Positions 27,301 to 42,300 of a DNA stretch of 64,000 nucleotides are shown one piece after another (position 1 is the stretch's first letter; each line of letters opens with the position of its first letter). Under the pieces are notes generated by a model. It saw only the letters and a list, made by a program, of their open reading frames with translations, was not told the origin of the DNA and made no database searches. The translations under genes were made by a program, and so were the position numbers. Source of the DNA: Brienomyrus brachyistius (Eukaryota > Chordata > Actinopteri > Osteoglossiformes > Mormyridae); assembly GCF_023856365.1 (NCBI RefSeq), contig NC_064541.1, positions 25,212,214 to 25,276,213 of the forward strand, written 5' to 3'.

Positions 27301-30300
27301 GAGGAGACGGCACTAACTGTACAGTATGAGGAGGTGACAGCAGCAGAATAGACTCACGTTGCCCCTGTTCAGGTAGACGGCCACCTGGCCCTCGTCCCTG
27401 ACCTCACTGTGCATCGGTGCCCCCACCAGCAGGTCCGACAGGCCGTCCTGGTTCAGGTCAACTGCACACAATGAGGAGCCAAAGTAAGAGCCCATCTGCA
27501 ACCAAGTCAAGTCACAACAAAGCATTCAGTCAGTTACACTCCGGACATACCCCCCCTCCCCCCCCACCCAACTCCATGCCCAATCAGGGACCCCTTGCTA
27601 TCTGCTAGATACGTAAAGCAGATATTTACCATGTATTGGTACCATTGTTACAATTACAGGTTATAATTAGTTAAATGGTACACCCCTGCCGGTAAGAATC
27701 AGGACTGAATTCAATCTAAGCTGAAAGCAATAGCTAGAATTTATCAAATTTTTAAAAATTTCATAAAAATGAAGTAATTCCTGAACTAGAGGTATTCCAT
27801 GTCAAGCTCGATAAAAGCATCTGATAAATAAATGTAATGTAAAAAATCAACAGAAAGAGAAGGACATGACTTTTGGTCAATTAAATGGTTCATAATTGTT
27901 TTGTGACCAGGGTAAGTCCAGTTTAGCTGCATGGTTAAATAGGACTAAGCGCAATTTCAGTGCAACACATCTAGTACCTACCATTTTCCCTGAAGCTTGA
28001 AAAATCTTCACCAGAGATAACCCTTCTATTTTGAAAATGTAAACCTGAAATTATGAAAAAGAGAGGATTTAATACCAGAACCATGAGGCATTTTATAGCT
28101 AAAAGTATTTAACCAGGAATTGGTTTATTAAGCCACAGCCATTGTTGACACAGGTGTATAATTAAGCACACATTCTTCAGCAATGAAGCACGTGGTCTCC
28201 AACAATTAACATAGGTAGCAAAATGGGCAGCCATACAGGAGAGATTACTGAGTCTCACACCTGGCATCTTCACAGGACACCAGCCCTGCTAGAGCTGCCC
28301 TGGTCAACTGCGACTGGATGGAGCGTGAAGTGGAAACATCTGGGATCAAGATCAGCCGGAAAGTGGACAGCACCTCAAACCCACCAATAGGGCCCTAATC
28401 ACCCATCATCAACACCCAGCCTGAGTGGTACCAAATCCCACCAGCAATGTTCCAGCACTTAATGCAAAGCCTTCCCAGAAGAGTAGGGGTTATTATACAA
28501 ACAAAGCACTGACCAATTGCAAATTAATACCACTGGAGTCAGGACGAGATGAACAAGCTGAATAAGTCCAAATACTGCTGGCTAGGGAGTGTACTGCACC
28601 TGGAGAAGGTGCCAATATGTGTGAACCCTCTGTACTGACATCTGGATGCTGATGTTTAACCCTCTGGAGTCTGAGGCCATTCAATCACTTTTGAGGTAGT
28701 CTGACATGCATTGAAATTTTAAAATATTTCATCTACTCAAAAAACATTTATCCCAGAGTGCTACAAATGCTTTTATTCCGCAGAAATTCAGCACCAATAA
28801 TCGGAGACCATTTAGAATGTCATTATTCTATCTTTTGTTAAAATCAACTTTAAAAAACATACACTTTTTATTATTATTATTTAATTTTTCTTCAATGCAT
28901 GTTAATGGCTTGCAGTGGTCCGACAGCCTGGATACTGGGGCGGAGCCCTAAGGCTTGGGCACGGGTCGAGGGTTTCAAATGTCTTCCTCTGTTTTGTTCT
29001 TTTTTCATTCTTTTCTTTCTCTCTGTTGAAAATGCCAATAAAAAAACTTTGTCCGAAAAAAATACACTTTTCAAAAACCAATTTTTTGAGGTGCTGACTA
29101 ATCAAAGAAATTCACATTATACGGATTTCTAGGCAAGACTTTTGAGCTACGGAGCTACACATAGGTGAATGGGACATTCATAGCCATTTCACAGCAGAGC
29201 CAGTGTGTTGCATTCACACCAAAGATAACTGCGGTGCGAGGCCGATATCCGGACCAGAACTCATTTTTCTGGCCCCTTGTTTTAACACAGGTGAAGAGAA
29301 TGAGGATGAACAGGAGCATCACACCTTACATTTTTAAATTCCACATGAAAGATTTACACATTTCTTGATTTGCGGTATAAATGTTAAAATACAAGGTAAT
29401 TACTTGTCATAGCAGTGCAAATACATATAATATATAAATGTGCATTTGCATTGTTACAACAACCGTGCCACGCATATCGCTTTTAAAGGTGAATGCATAC
29501 ATGCCTGGAGTTGCATCTCTGCAAATACGACTCATAATTCATCCATGAATACATCACCAATTACAGCCCACTTTCTAACTGGAACACACAAATGGTAGTT
29601 CGTGTTCGACTGCTAAAGTGCAGGAACAAGTTGTCAGTAGCACCGATGACAGATGAATCGCGGGACACAATTTTGAATGAACTATATTAAACTCAGGAAC
29701 CGTAATGAATAAAGCTAAAAATATTGTAAGCATTTGCAGTACTCTCCAATTCATCGCATCTCACAAGGTCCTCCATTTTTGTCTTCACTTCCAAAACGGT
29801 GCCCCTCCCACAGCAACATGCACACACTGACACCAGCACCGGTTCCAGCAAGGGCTTGGTGTGAAAGGGGTATCAGACATTTCATGTGGTTTGATTACTA
29901 AAGTGCTAGAACTCTGGAGTGACACTATTTTTTTCCGTCGCCTTCACAACGAATATGATGAGACAGGTGTCACCACACCTGTGATAGCTTGCACACTGTC
30001 AATGGCCCATCAGTCTGGAATGTCATTGTCACTGCCCCCCAAACCCACCACAGTGTGAATTTTAAGAAAAGAAGTGCAATCACAATATTCTACCCAAATA
30101 ATACAAAACAATAAATGAATAACAGAACAATCAATTGTCCGTCCTGATGGGGATGCCAAGTTTCAAAACAGTTCCTGTCTGGCTGAAGGCAAAAGTAAAC
30201 ATCACATGCTTTGCACTTCCGAGGGGTTTTTGTATGTGTAATATCGCAGCGCCGGTCAAATGGCTCCGCATAGCAGCACCTATTAGCCTGTCCGGCACGC

Positions 30301-33300
30301 TCTGAGCCACGCACACAGCCCTGACTGTTTCCTAACTACTTGGGCTGTGTCCTCGGTTTATGTAAGTGTGTTTACCTGGGTGTGCCCCAATCTGCGCCGG
30401 TTACTCACGTGTTTCCCTGTTCTCTGTAAGTAATGATCATGCAGGTACCTTACAGTTCAGTGTCAGCATCAATTTCTCCAATATATGCGATGGGAGTGTG
30501 GTTGGTATTTGTGTGTGGCCCCTTTCATGGGCTACAAAAAAAGTGTCACTTTGTCTGTACAGTGCCATTGAAATCAGTAGACAATATTGTACAGAGTTGC
30601 GTCTGGATGTTTAAAGCCCACAGTTTGTAGAGTGACATCATCACATGAGCAGAATGCCACACCCACCTTTCCCTGGTTTCCGTCCCTAGGGGCCCCAGCA
30701 ACGACATCAGTAGCCGTAGCCGAGGAGAAGTGTCCAGCTGTGACAGCGTATCCTAGGAGAGGGGTGGAGAAGAAAAGGAAGGACTATATTTCTGCCCTAA
30801 TAGGGCTATGGTTCCCCTCAAAATCACCAACAGGAAGTGACCCCTTATCCTTCAAACATAGCCAGTCGGTGACTGGGGCTGCAGTAAAAACTCGAGTGGA
30901 AAAAGAAATGAAATGGGAAATGGGGTAGCTGTTTTTCCATCCAGGGGTGTGCCTGCTCCAGTCTCCCTGGGGGGAGTACGGAGCAAGTATGGCGGGCGGG
31001 GCCCAGGGTGAGGAGAAAGGACAACACCAAACTAACTAACCACAGAAAATGTGAAATCAGAAATGGATTCCAGTGCCTGTCAATAACCTGTACTCATTAT
31101 TCACTGTTTCAATAAAATTGGCACAAAGTTAAATTCTTTTTGGAGTAAAATTGAAATTGGTCTGGAATCAATGCAGTAATGAATTACAGGCTTTTGTGCG
31201 GCCTTTTTATTTATGCTGTGACCCTCCTATGCCAAAATCAGTGGTCTCTACCATTGTCTGGGTCTGCATTCCACGTAACAGAAGACATTTTCAGAAGGCT
31301 GAACTTCACAAAGAAATTGGGAGGGAATAAAAGCAGCTTTCCCTCAATTTACATTATCAATGAATTTACGAAAACCCACCGATCGGAGGGGGTCTTACCG
31401 AGGTAGCTGTATCGCTCAGAGCTGGCCGCGCCTTTACTGATAGAGTAGTACGAATCTGAAGTCAAGTTGAGTGCCTTTACTGTTCCAGTCCAGTAGTACG
31501 ACCCCGGAGCGCCCATCACTAGCAACTCCTGAAACACAACCACAAAATGTTATTAAGCTATATTAATGCCGTTTTCATTTAATCAATCACAATTTCAAAT
31601 TCACTGTTCATACTTCTTTTGTAGATTCATTGTTTACCAACTAAAAGGTTCATAAACGCCATACATTCATAAAAAGCATCCTGGGGTGTTCAGAACAGGG
31701 AGGTCATTGAAACCTGACATGTGTGAGAGGCAGCCATGCCCTGTGTGCTTCTGGGTATCTTCAACACCGTCGTTCAGCCAATGAAATATCTCAGCACTGG
31801 AACACGAGTGGAGCACATGGCAGGCTACAGGGACCGAAGCAGACTGTCTGAACTACTCTCCAAGCCAGGAGCGGCTTTGCGAAACTTAAATCACTGGCTT
31901 CTCATGCAACGACGTGATGGAAGGAAAACATGGGGTTTTGGTTCAGCTCTGGTTCAGCTCTGGTTAGCTGGCGGCCACAAACCACCCAGCACTATCTAAC
32001 AATTATACCACAGGAATTAGAGGCGGCTCTTAGGGTTACCTTTGATCTCTGAGCATGAGTAGTATTCGTCTATAATGTGTTTGCAGACAGACTTCCATCC
32101 TGCTGCAGCCATACAGGGTTACATCTCCAAGATATTTACACTGTCATTATAACACTGCTCCATTAAGTATGCATTTGGATCCTCTCAACATGAGACCAGT
32201 GAGACAGCTTTGACTCCCAGTTTCCATGTTACACTGAGGCTGTAGTCTCTATTTCAGTAAAACATACTGTTTTAATGGATCTTTTTTCCATCCATCCATC
32301 CAAATTCCACCCTCTTTTTCTAGCCAAGGTCATGGGGAATCTTTATCCAGCTTGAAATATTCTTGATATAAACTATATTTGCATATACAAACACTGAGTA
32401 TCTACTTTATTAGGTCCACCTAGCAAGCACCAGGTAGGATCCCCTTTTTGTTTCTACTAAAACTCCAAGACAACATAAGTGAGTTTTCAAAGAAGCAGCA
32501 CTATTGTACTGAACTGTTATACTCGCACTAGCAACCTTCCTGTTAGCATTAACAAGTCAGGCCATTCTCCTCTGACCCCTCTCATTTACAAGGTGTTTTC
32601 AACCACAGAATTACCACTGATTGGTTGTTTTTCATGTACTGCACCTTTCTCAGTAAACTTTGCACACAGTAGTATGAGACGATCCCAGGAGAGTAGCTGT
32701 TTCAAACACACCCCATTCAAAATCTGTTAGATCACACATCTCAGCTGTTAGGTCACAAACGCTTAGCCAGGCAGTAAGCAAGCCTCTTGACACTGTGTGC
32801 TGTATATATTCGGTTGCAGCCACATCATTGGTTGTTTGGAGGAAGCAGTCTGTTTGCATTAACAAGCATGTGCACCTGGCCACTGAGTATTCAACCGGAT
32901 CTGTATTTATGTCATTCAGGATCATAATGTCAGACTCAAGAGTGTTTGTTTGTGCAGAATGAGAGGCTACTGACCTCTGTAAAGACACCAGCAATCCCAG
33001 CCTGACACGATCCGTGCTCCTCCCCGTATGTCTTCTTATAGTCTGTGGGGAAAAACCCCACAATCCCACACTGTCTCCAGGATAAAGGCCACTGCCACTC
33101 TACTACGGCTGGGAATAGCTTAAGCATCCATCTCTCGTGAGCAGAAGGACCCGGAAGATGGCTGACATAGGGTCCCATCGTAAAGAACGTTCCCTCATAG
33201 AGCACGAGGCTGGCGGGGGGTATTCCACAGCAACACAAGGGGCCAGATAAATACTGACGTTTTCCCAGATTCATCACTTCACACAATATATTTATCAGCG

Positions 33301-36300
33301 AAGCTGCAAACCACTTTTCAGCCACTAGCAAAAGGTACTCGAGTAACACTTTACTTGAGGGGACACAGAGAATGTAAAGGTACGTTCTTATGTAATGCAT
33401 TAATTAACCAGGAACTAAGTGCTAGTTACATACTGATCACATGTTCATCATTAAACAACCATGATGGTTCATATATTTCATCCAGGAACTATATTAGTAT
33501 AATTTATTCTTGGGTAGTAAATGAGTAACTAAGTTATTTGTGCATCCTTAAGTCTTTCAGTATTAAGGAGATGAGTACTAGATTAATGGGATTACTTATC
33601 CTTACAGCAGCGGATAAGTACTAAGTCAGTGAAGGTACCTACCCTCGTAGCAGGGGATGAGTGAGCGTGTGCTGCCCTGAAGTGTGGGAGGGATAACTGA
33701 GCAATAGCCGTGGGGCATGATATGCTCGGACTCATAGAAGACATTCTTCCAACGGTGCGCACAGGCCTGTAGGGAAAGAAGGGAGGGTAAAAGCGTCTTT
33801 CATAAGCACACATCCACACGGCTTCCACAGAGACACACACTGGCCATAAACTCACAAACATCCATACAAAACACCCCAACACAGGCACATGAAAAGTGGG
33901 TACTCAGGTGGACACTGGAAGGATAGCATTCAAAGAACAAAGTTCTCAAAATCCTCAGGAATAAAACCAATATGTACAACATACAGATAATCCATCCATT
34001 TCCTGTAACTTCTTGTCCTATTCAGGGTTGCAGGGGACCCAGAGCCTATGGACGCAAAGGCAGGGAACAATCCAGGATGAGGCACCAACCCATCGCAGGG
34101 CACAGTCACACTCCATTCACACCTATGGACAATCTGACAACTCCAATCAGTTTCAGTGTGTTTTTGGAATGTGGGGGGGAAACAGAGCAGCTAGAGGAAA
34201 CCCCATGATGACACAGAGAGAACATACAAACTCCACTGACATGGAAGCCTGGCAGAAACGTGAACCCAGATCCCAGAGGTGTGAGGCAACAGTGTTAACC
34301 TCTGTACCACCATGCCGCCCCACACAGACCATCATCCTTCAGAATACTATTCACTTCTAGCAGATCTGTCTTGTGACTGACAAAGAAATGAGGTCTGCTA
34401 CTCTTTTAGTAAGAGAATCTGCATGAGAGCCTTTCCAAAACTGCCCGAAGCAAAACTGCTCTTTTCTATAGTCGCAGACTGAGTCCCCAGACTGAATGAG
34501 CTGTGGTATGGAAACAACGCAGAGGTAAGATCCAGCTGGCTCACATCCCCTCAACTAGAGACAATCCTCACTCAAATGTTTGCCGAATGATACAGAATGA
34601 CAAGGAAAAGATACAAATCCAACACATCGCCACACGGCTCAACCAAGAACCAGATAAGGGGGGAATTGTGGCAACAAGGCAGATCACATATTGGCCAGAA
34701 AGCAATTAGTAGAATTAACAGACAACAGAGAACATTTTGCTAATGTTTTCTCAACAACAGCACAACACCAACTGATCGTTCTACAGCACTGTCATGAAGC
34801 CAATGACAAACTCTGTATGAATAATCATGCATAGATGAGACGTGGGTTACTTCTGGCTTGACTATAAGCATCATGGACCAGGTTCCTCATCTTTCCTCCA
34901 GGAATCCTGTAGACCCATCTGGCCAAGGATAAAAAGAGTGTATAATTTCCCCTGGTCTGTGCGTCAAATGCTAAGATTGAAGAGGCGGAGTCCACAGGGT
35001 GTCCAAATAACAGGGTGCCAGATGCAGCACAAAGAGGATATTGGCTGATCCAGGATCTGCTCCAACCTCTGGGTAGCTCATCACTAGCAAGTTAAAAAGG
35101 AAACCTAAAAACCTGGTATTTCTGCCAGACTGGTCACACAACACACAAATGGGGGGAATTCATGATTATAATCTGACTGAGCATGGTCTGTGCAATTAGC
35201 TGAACTGAACAACGAGACAAACTTAATGTCTTGGCTAGAGGTGCAGCCATCAAGGAAGAGGTGCTGGACCCAGCCACTGCTCTAGGGCTCCAAGCTCACT
35301 TCCTGCAAACCACATGGGAACATAGCTGTCTGCTCTCCACCAGCAATCAGAAGAGTTAGCACAGACCCCTAATCATGTCATAAGCCACAGTCCAGCAACC
35401 TAACGGCTAACAAATAAAGACCAAAAGCGGAGTGAAAAGGTTTATTGTTTAAAATCAGGTGGCAAACAGACTGGAATGTACACTTGTGACCAATATTGTG
35501 GAAACACTTCCAAGTTTTAGAGACTGAAGAACTTTATTCAAGTATTCAAGAGTAACTGCTCCAGTTACTTATTTAATTGTCCAATGTATGATTTTTGTAA
35601 CATTGCTTATTTATAAACATCACCGCCAATATTCGTGTAATAATTTTTAAAGTGCAATGCCAGAAATGCTAGGTGGGTCCACAGTTTTTACACTAGTGTA
35701 ACGCTCAGCTGAACCTAAAACAGACCATGAAAGGCTCCCCGAAAAATAACAAGGGGTCCCCCCAGACTTGTCGCTCTCACTGTAAAAATGCTAGTTTGTA
35801 TTGACATTCACATCCATTATTCTGTGTGTACGTGGAAAGACCAAAGGTAGGGTGCCATTCCAACAGTCACATTCTGACGCCCCAAGAAGGGCTGTGCGGT
35901 GGAAGAGGTCCTTACACATCAATACAGACATATTCACTGGGGTAGGGGGCTGTAGCTCACCAGCACTCTTCCATTGGGTTTGTCCTGCCGGGCCAAGCTA
36001 ATTCCCATCCACTCATCATCCCGGTCCTCCTGGCAAGTCTTCCCACAGGCTTCCCTTTTGTTCCCTATGGATCAAGGAATGAGCATTAGCTTTCACAGAA
36101 TAGCATTCCGGATTTTATTTCCAAAGTGTTCAGGCGCTCGCATCTCAGGGGGTAAGAACTGAACACCTGGACAGGAACTGCAGCCTAACTTTGTAGCCAA
36201 ACTGTTTCTCCAGAGGTCTCTCTTTAATGGTCTTCGCTACAATGGTGTGAAAAAACGTGTCAGTCTTTATAATTATCTGTAGTACCACATCACAGTCCAC

Positions 36301-39300
36301 ATTTTGGTCGATGATAGACCACATATATGGCGGCCACCCCATATGACTGTAATGGAGTTGAAAATTTCTTATTGACCAGTGATGTCATAGCTGTCGTAAC
36401 ATCGTAGCACAACGCATTAATCACGTGTTTGTGGTGATTCTGGTGTAAACAAGCCTACTGCTCTGCCAGTCATTTGAAAGTATAGCACATGCAATTACAT
36501 ACAGTACTTAACACCTGGAAATGGTAACTCTTAGGAGTGGGGGGGAAATCAATTCCATTACAAATCACAATTGTTCAACGTGGGAATTTCAATATATTAA
36601 AAAATCCATTTCTAAACATCAATTTAAACATGGGTTACTGGAATTATGTTATTCACATTTAGTACTGCTAATATATTTGCCAATATAATATATTATATTT
36701 GCTTTTGTTAATGGACTCACATGCGCAATTCTGGCACGGTGCTACCATGAATGAGCAAACCGTGTGAAGAAACGTATTAATTTGTTTCAGTCCATGTTCC
36801 AAATTGAAGATGCTGCGACCGCAATTCCATCAGCTTCATTGACTTCAACCAAGAATTTCCTGTAATTGCTGATCAAGTCCTCACATTAGCTTGTGGTTCA
36901 TAACCCGTTAAAGATTCAAAATTCAAGATTCAAGGTTCCACCTCATCCAGACATGCTGTCTCATTCTCGCTAGAAATCACACCTACCACCACCATGCCAA
37001 CTGCAAACATCAGTTATGTGTTCAGCTATCGACCTTCACATCCTGTGGTCTACCAGTCAGGAAGCTGAGAACCCAGTACCAGTGGGGCGAGCTCAGTCCC
37101 AGGTCTTCAAGCTTGGTGACCAGCCTAGGGGGGGCTATGGTGTTGAAGGTGGTGCTGTAGTCAATAAACAGCAGTCCCCCCTTCCAATGTCCAGGTGAAA
37201 AAGGATGGAGTGAAGAACATAAGAAACGTGGGTAATTCAGGTCCAGAGAGTAAAAGTCTAGACCAAGATTTTTTGCCAGACAGCAAGAGAGGAAAAAAGT
37301 CCATGTAGTGGGTGAAAGTGGCCCTCCACGATGCTGCTACCTCAGGCGGCAGTTGGTGCTAAATGTGTCTCCGGGGAGGTAGAGACACCCCAGAGATTTT
37401 CTCACTATCCGCTGCAGTGTGTTGCAGTGTGAGACCTTGCAGTTCCTGTACCACACAAAGATGCAGCTGGACAGTAGGCTTTCAATAGTTCCCCTATAGA
37501 TCGGAAGGGGGGGGGGGCTCGCTCTCTTTGGTTTCTTTAAAAAGTGTAGACGCTACTGCAATCTCTTGAGCAAGGGAGCCTGTATTTAGGGACCAAGTAA
37601 GGCTGTCCATGATGTGGACACCCAGGAAACTGGTGCTTTTGATGCTCTCTACAGCGGTGCTGTCAGTGGTGAGAGGTGGATGGACAGTGTTTGTTTTCCT
37701 GGAGTCAATTATCACCTCTTTTGTCTTATCGACAGTGAGAGAGATTATTGCACTTATGGCTGGCAGCAAGTCTTGCCGCTTTCTCCAATCAGGCCCACCA
37801 CTGTCGTGTCGTCCAGCAAATTTTTTTTTTTTTTTTGTGACCAAATTTTTATTTGAGATTTTTATAACAAAGAACAAAATGGAACAAAACAGAACATACT
37901 CCACCCCCACCCCACCCCCAATACACCCTGAGACAGCAGTTCAAATATAAAGAAACAAAAAACCAATAAAGGTCACCGGCACACTCAGCCACGGAGAGCA
38001 CAGATAAAAATTGAGGATAAAAGAAATAACACACTTATACCACTGAAAAATGTTAGAATTAGGAAAGTAAAATCAAAACAAAAAACAAGGAATATGGCCT
38101 CAGGACATGACCTGCAACCAATCTTTGACCAGCTGCACGTCATGGACCCAGCTCTGGATTGTAGAACCAGACGAGTTGTTAATCCGGGCTGCAGAGAGTT
38201 CCAGCAGAAGCAGATCAAGAAAGGTGGACTTCCAGACAGAAGGAATGGCACGATCAGGAGACTTCCAACGAGAGGCTAATAACAACTTGGCCGCTAAGGA
38301 GGCAGACATCAGAAGCCTCTGCTGGAAGCGAGAGAGAGAGAGAGAAGAGAAGTCCAGGAGAAGAAGGACCATGGGAGACAGGGGGATGAGAGAGGAAAGA
38401 ACTGAAGAGAGAGATCTGGCCACATAATCCCAAAGAGCAGCCACTGGAGGACAGTCCCAGAACATATGGAGAAAGGTACCAGGGACCTGGAGGGGACAAA
38501 GATGACACAAGGGGTCAGGCTCTAAGCCCATGAGATGGCGTTTCCTGGGAGTGGGGTATAATCTGTGAACAAACTTAAATTGTGTTTGCTGGTGATTGGG
38601 ATTTTTAGAACAATTTTTAATATTATGAAAAATAACACTCCAAGATAAGACGGGGGTGGGAGAGAGCTCCCCCTGCCAGACAGAAATTATGGGGAGAGGT
38701 TTATGAGAGGATTTGCGGAGGAGGGAATAGAGACTGGACACGGGCCTAGAAACAGGAGACAGGGACAGAGCAAATCTGCACAGCGGGTGAAACGGAAGAG
38801 GTGAGGAAAAGGAGATATTACAGGCCCTAAGCATGGACCTCAGCTGGAGGTAGAAAAAATATGAAGAAGAGGGAAGATTAAATGTGACCTTAAGAGATTG
38901 GAACAATTTGAGACCCGAGCTATCAAAAATATCACCCAGGGTGGAGATACCTGACTGAGACCAGGGCGAGGAAGAGATGGGGCGGCCTCCAATGTTCAGG
39001 ACAGGATTATGGAGCAACGGAACACTGGGGTGCCATTTTGGGAAGGGGCCCAACAATTTCTCAACCCTTCTCCATGTGCGAAGGGCCTGACAGATAATCG
39101 GACCGACTGAGGCAGAGATGGATTTGAATTTAACAGGGAGGAAAGGAAGCGAGGCTAGACGATGGGGGAGAACATATTCTGCTTCGATAGGAAGCCAGGC
39201 AGGGGGATGCTGGGGAGGACTGATCCAGCTCCAAACTGGCCTTAGAGTAAAAGCAAGGTGGTAAATTTCGAAGTCCGGTAGAGAGACGCCTCCATCCAAC

Positions 39301-42300
39301 CGGTCACGGATTAGGGTAGAGTGTCTGACGGAGGGTCTCTTGCCATCCCAAAGAAAAGTAGAAATAGTAGACTTAACCGAAGCCCAGTACCCAGGTGGAG
39401 GGGAGAGGGGAAGCATGGAACTCATAAAATTAATTCTAGGGAGCACGTTCATCTTAATAACAGCCAGCCTAGCCCGAAATGAGAGGGGAAGAGAAGACCA
39501 CGAGGAGATCGAGGCTTTAATGCCCTCGAGAGTGCGGCGGAAGCCAGCAGCTGTGAGCTCTGCAACTGATGGGTAAATGTCCAACCCCAGGTATCTGAAA
39601 GACCCTGCCTGAGGAATAGAAGGAGGAAGTGAAGAGGAGCGGCAGGCAGGATTCAACGGAAGGAGAGAGGATTTTGCCCAGTTAATCCTATAGCCTGACA
39701 GGGATTCGTATGACTGAAACAGGTTAAGGACATGAGGGAGATCCACAGGAGCATTGCCGAGGTAAAGAAGCAGATCATCAGCATATAAAGAAACTGTCTG
39801 AGGGACACCTTTCACTAGGATAGGGGAAATAACATCTGAGTGACGGAGAGCGGCAGCCAGAGGCTCCAACGACAGATTAAAGAGTAGGGGGGAGAGGGGA
39901 CAGCCCTGCCTGGCCCCCTGAAGAAGCCGAAAAGGAGGAGAAATGTTGGCATTAGTCAAAAGGACAGAAGAGGGGGAGGAGTAAAGGGTCTGGACTAGGT
40001 TGGTAAAATAAGAGCCAAAACCCATTCTATGCAGGACCCTCCACAAAAAAGACCAATTCATCCTATCGAAAGCCTTCTCTGCGTCTAAAGAGAGAAGGGC
40101 GGCAGGGAAGGGAAAGGAAGGAGCAGTGTGAAGTACATGGAGGAGGCGACGGATGTTGTCGGCCGCGTGACGGGATTTAATAAAACCAGTTTGGTCTGGG
40201 TGAATCAATTTGGAAATCACCGCCTGCAGTCGACGGGCAAGCACCTTGGCAAGCAGTTTGATGTCTGAATTCATAAGGGACAACGGGCGATAGCTGGAGC
40301 AATCTGTAGGGTCCTTACCTTGTTTGAGCAACAAAGTCATCAAGGACTGATTAAGAGAAGGATGGAGATGGGAGGCAGAAATGGCAGAATTCAGCATGTG
40401 GAAGAGCGGAGTAGAGAGCTGCTTCCAGAAGGCAGAAAGGAGTTCCGGAGGGAGGCCATCGGGCCCTGGAGACTTCCCAGGGCTCATGGAGTCCAGAGCC
40501 TCTTTAAGTTCTGGCATTGAAAGGGGAGCCTCGAGCATAGAGGCTTCTGGGCCTGAGAGACAAGGAAGTGGTACAGAGTCAAGAAACGAATCAGGGTCAG
40601 AGGGTGGAAAGACAGTGGGAGAGGAGAATAGATCTGAGTAAAATTGAAAAAAGCTACTGTTAATTTCCTGTGGGTCAGTGGTGAGAGCTCCGTCCTTGGT
40701 TCTAACAGAAGAAATTGAGGAGAAAGAGTCACATTGCCGGAGCCTGAGAGCCAACAACTTACTGGGCCTAGCACCTGAGACATAATATCGTGACCTAGTG
40801 CGATGAACCATAAACTCAGCGCGGTGTGACAGAAGGACATTTAGCTCCGCCCTGGTGTTTAAAATGAGGGTCTCATGATCCGGATCAACCACTACAGGAC
40901 GAGCACTCTCTAAGTGAGCTAGCCGCCTTTCGAGATCACAGATCTTCCGGTGACGTTCGCGAGCCAGGCCACTGGCAAAAGCAACCGTGGCATCGCGGAG
41001 AAAGCCCTTTATTGCCATCCAGCAGTAGACTGGGTCATCAGTTGAGCCTGTATTAATTGAAATAAATTCTTCAAGTCTAGGAGTCAGATAGGCTATATAT
41101 TTAGAGTTTTGAAGCAAAGAAGTGTTGAGCCTCCATCTTGGGGCCCGAGGAGAAAGAGTAGGTACAGCTAAGTGGAGGAGAGCACACTTGTGGTCAGACA
41201 AAGAGGAAGATCGTCCAGCAAATTTGATGATGTGGTTGGAGCTGAACTTTGCTGAGCAATCATGGGTGACTAGTGTGAATAGCAGAGGGCTGAGAACTCC
41301 TCTTTTCTTGTCTAAATGGTAATTAACTGCAGCAGTCAATTTCCACTAACGGCTAATGTCTCTGTCCTGCCCACGCTTACTGTACACTTATTCTCATCAG
41401 CGTGTTTTTCACATTTCTTGATCATCCCACAAAAGAACCATGAACAGGCTCCAACTAAAATGGTTCTTTTATATTCTCTGAGGTCCATTTTGGTCTAAGT
41501 CGTCCTGGATCAGCAAAAATGCTTAATTTCTTCCATTCACACAAATAATCAGTTCCGCTCAGGAAGGACTTCCTCAGCTGAGAGGTGGGAATCAGGCAGC
41601 TCCCCCCGGAGACTTGGCAAGCTCATCTGCATGGCTAGTTTGCCTTTTGAGAATATGTCAGATGGCTAGTGGTCAAACATGTAGGATGTGGCCGACAGCC
41701 AAGTATGTCCCCATGGAAAAGCATTGAGAATGAGATGGTCAGCATTCGTGTGGTGCTTGTGAACTCAGCTCGTGTGTTTTTCAGGGTTTCGCTGACGACT
41801 GGCACGTGGGGGGGCGGAGCTCACGAACCCAGAGGGAGAAACTGCATATGTCAAAGGATATTACCAAATGTAAAATAAATAACTGAACCATTCCGTGGAC
41901 CCACTGTGGACTTTTATACTGACATATAAACACACACGCTCATCCACAACTATACATGTAGATGTATGCATGTACACCAGATTATATGCAATGGCACATG
42001 CACTAGCAGACACAGTCAGAGATACATACACCCCTACAAGGAGTCACACACAGTGTAGAATAGATAACATAGAATTTACCAAGGCAACTTGGAAATGTAT
42101 CTGGGTAGAGCAGGTCCTCAGTAGGTAGCAAGGTGCGTGTGGTATTTGTGAATGTTTATCCAAGTATGAGGTATGCTATCTATTTTTTAGAAACCGAGAT
42201 CTGGGTGGCTCAAGGATTTGGAGGTGCGTGCAAGTGTGTTGAAGGTCTTGGGTTTAAATCTGGGCTGACTGAGTCAAGGCCATGTGTGACTGTGGGGTAG

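Noticed and set aside
30587..30928. 113-codon plus-strand frame
   Set aside because: It is antisense to itga9 exon 7 and has no recognisable domain.
32936..33400. 154-codon minus-strand frame as a separate gene
   Set aside because: Only its part 32,975-33,042 is coding (itga9 exon 5); the rest is intron read through.
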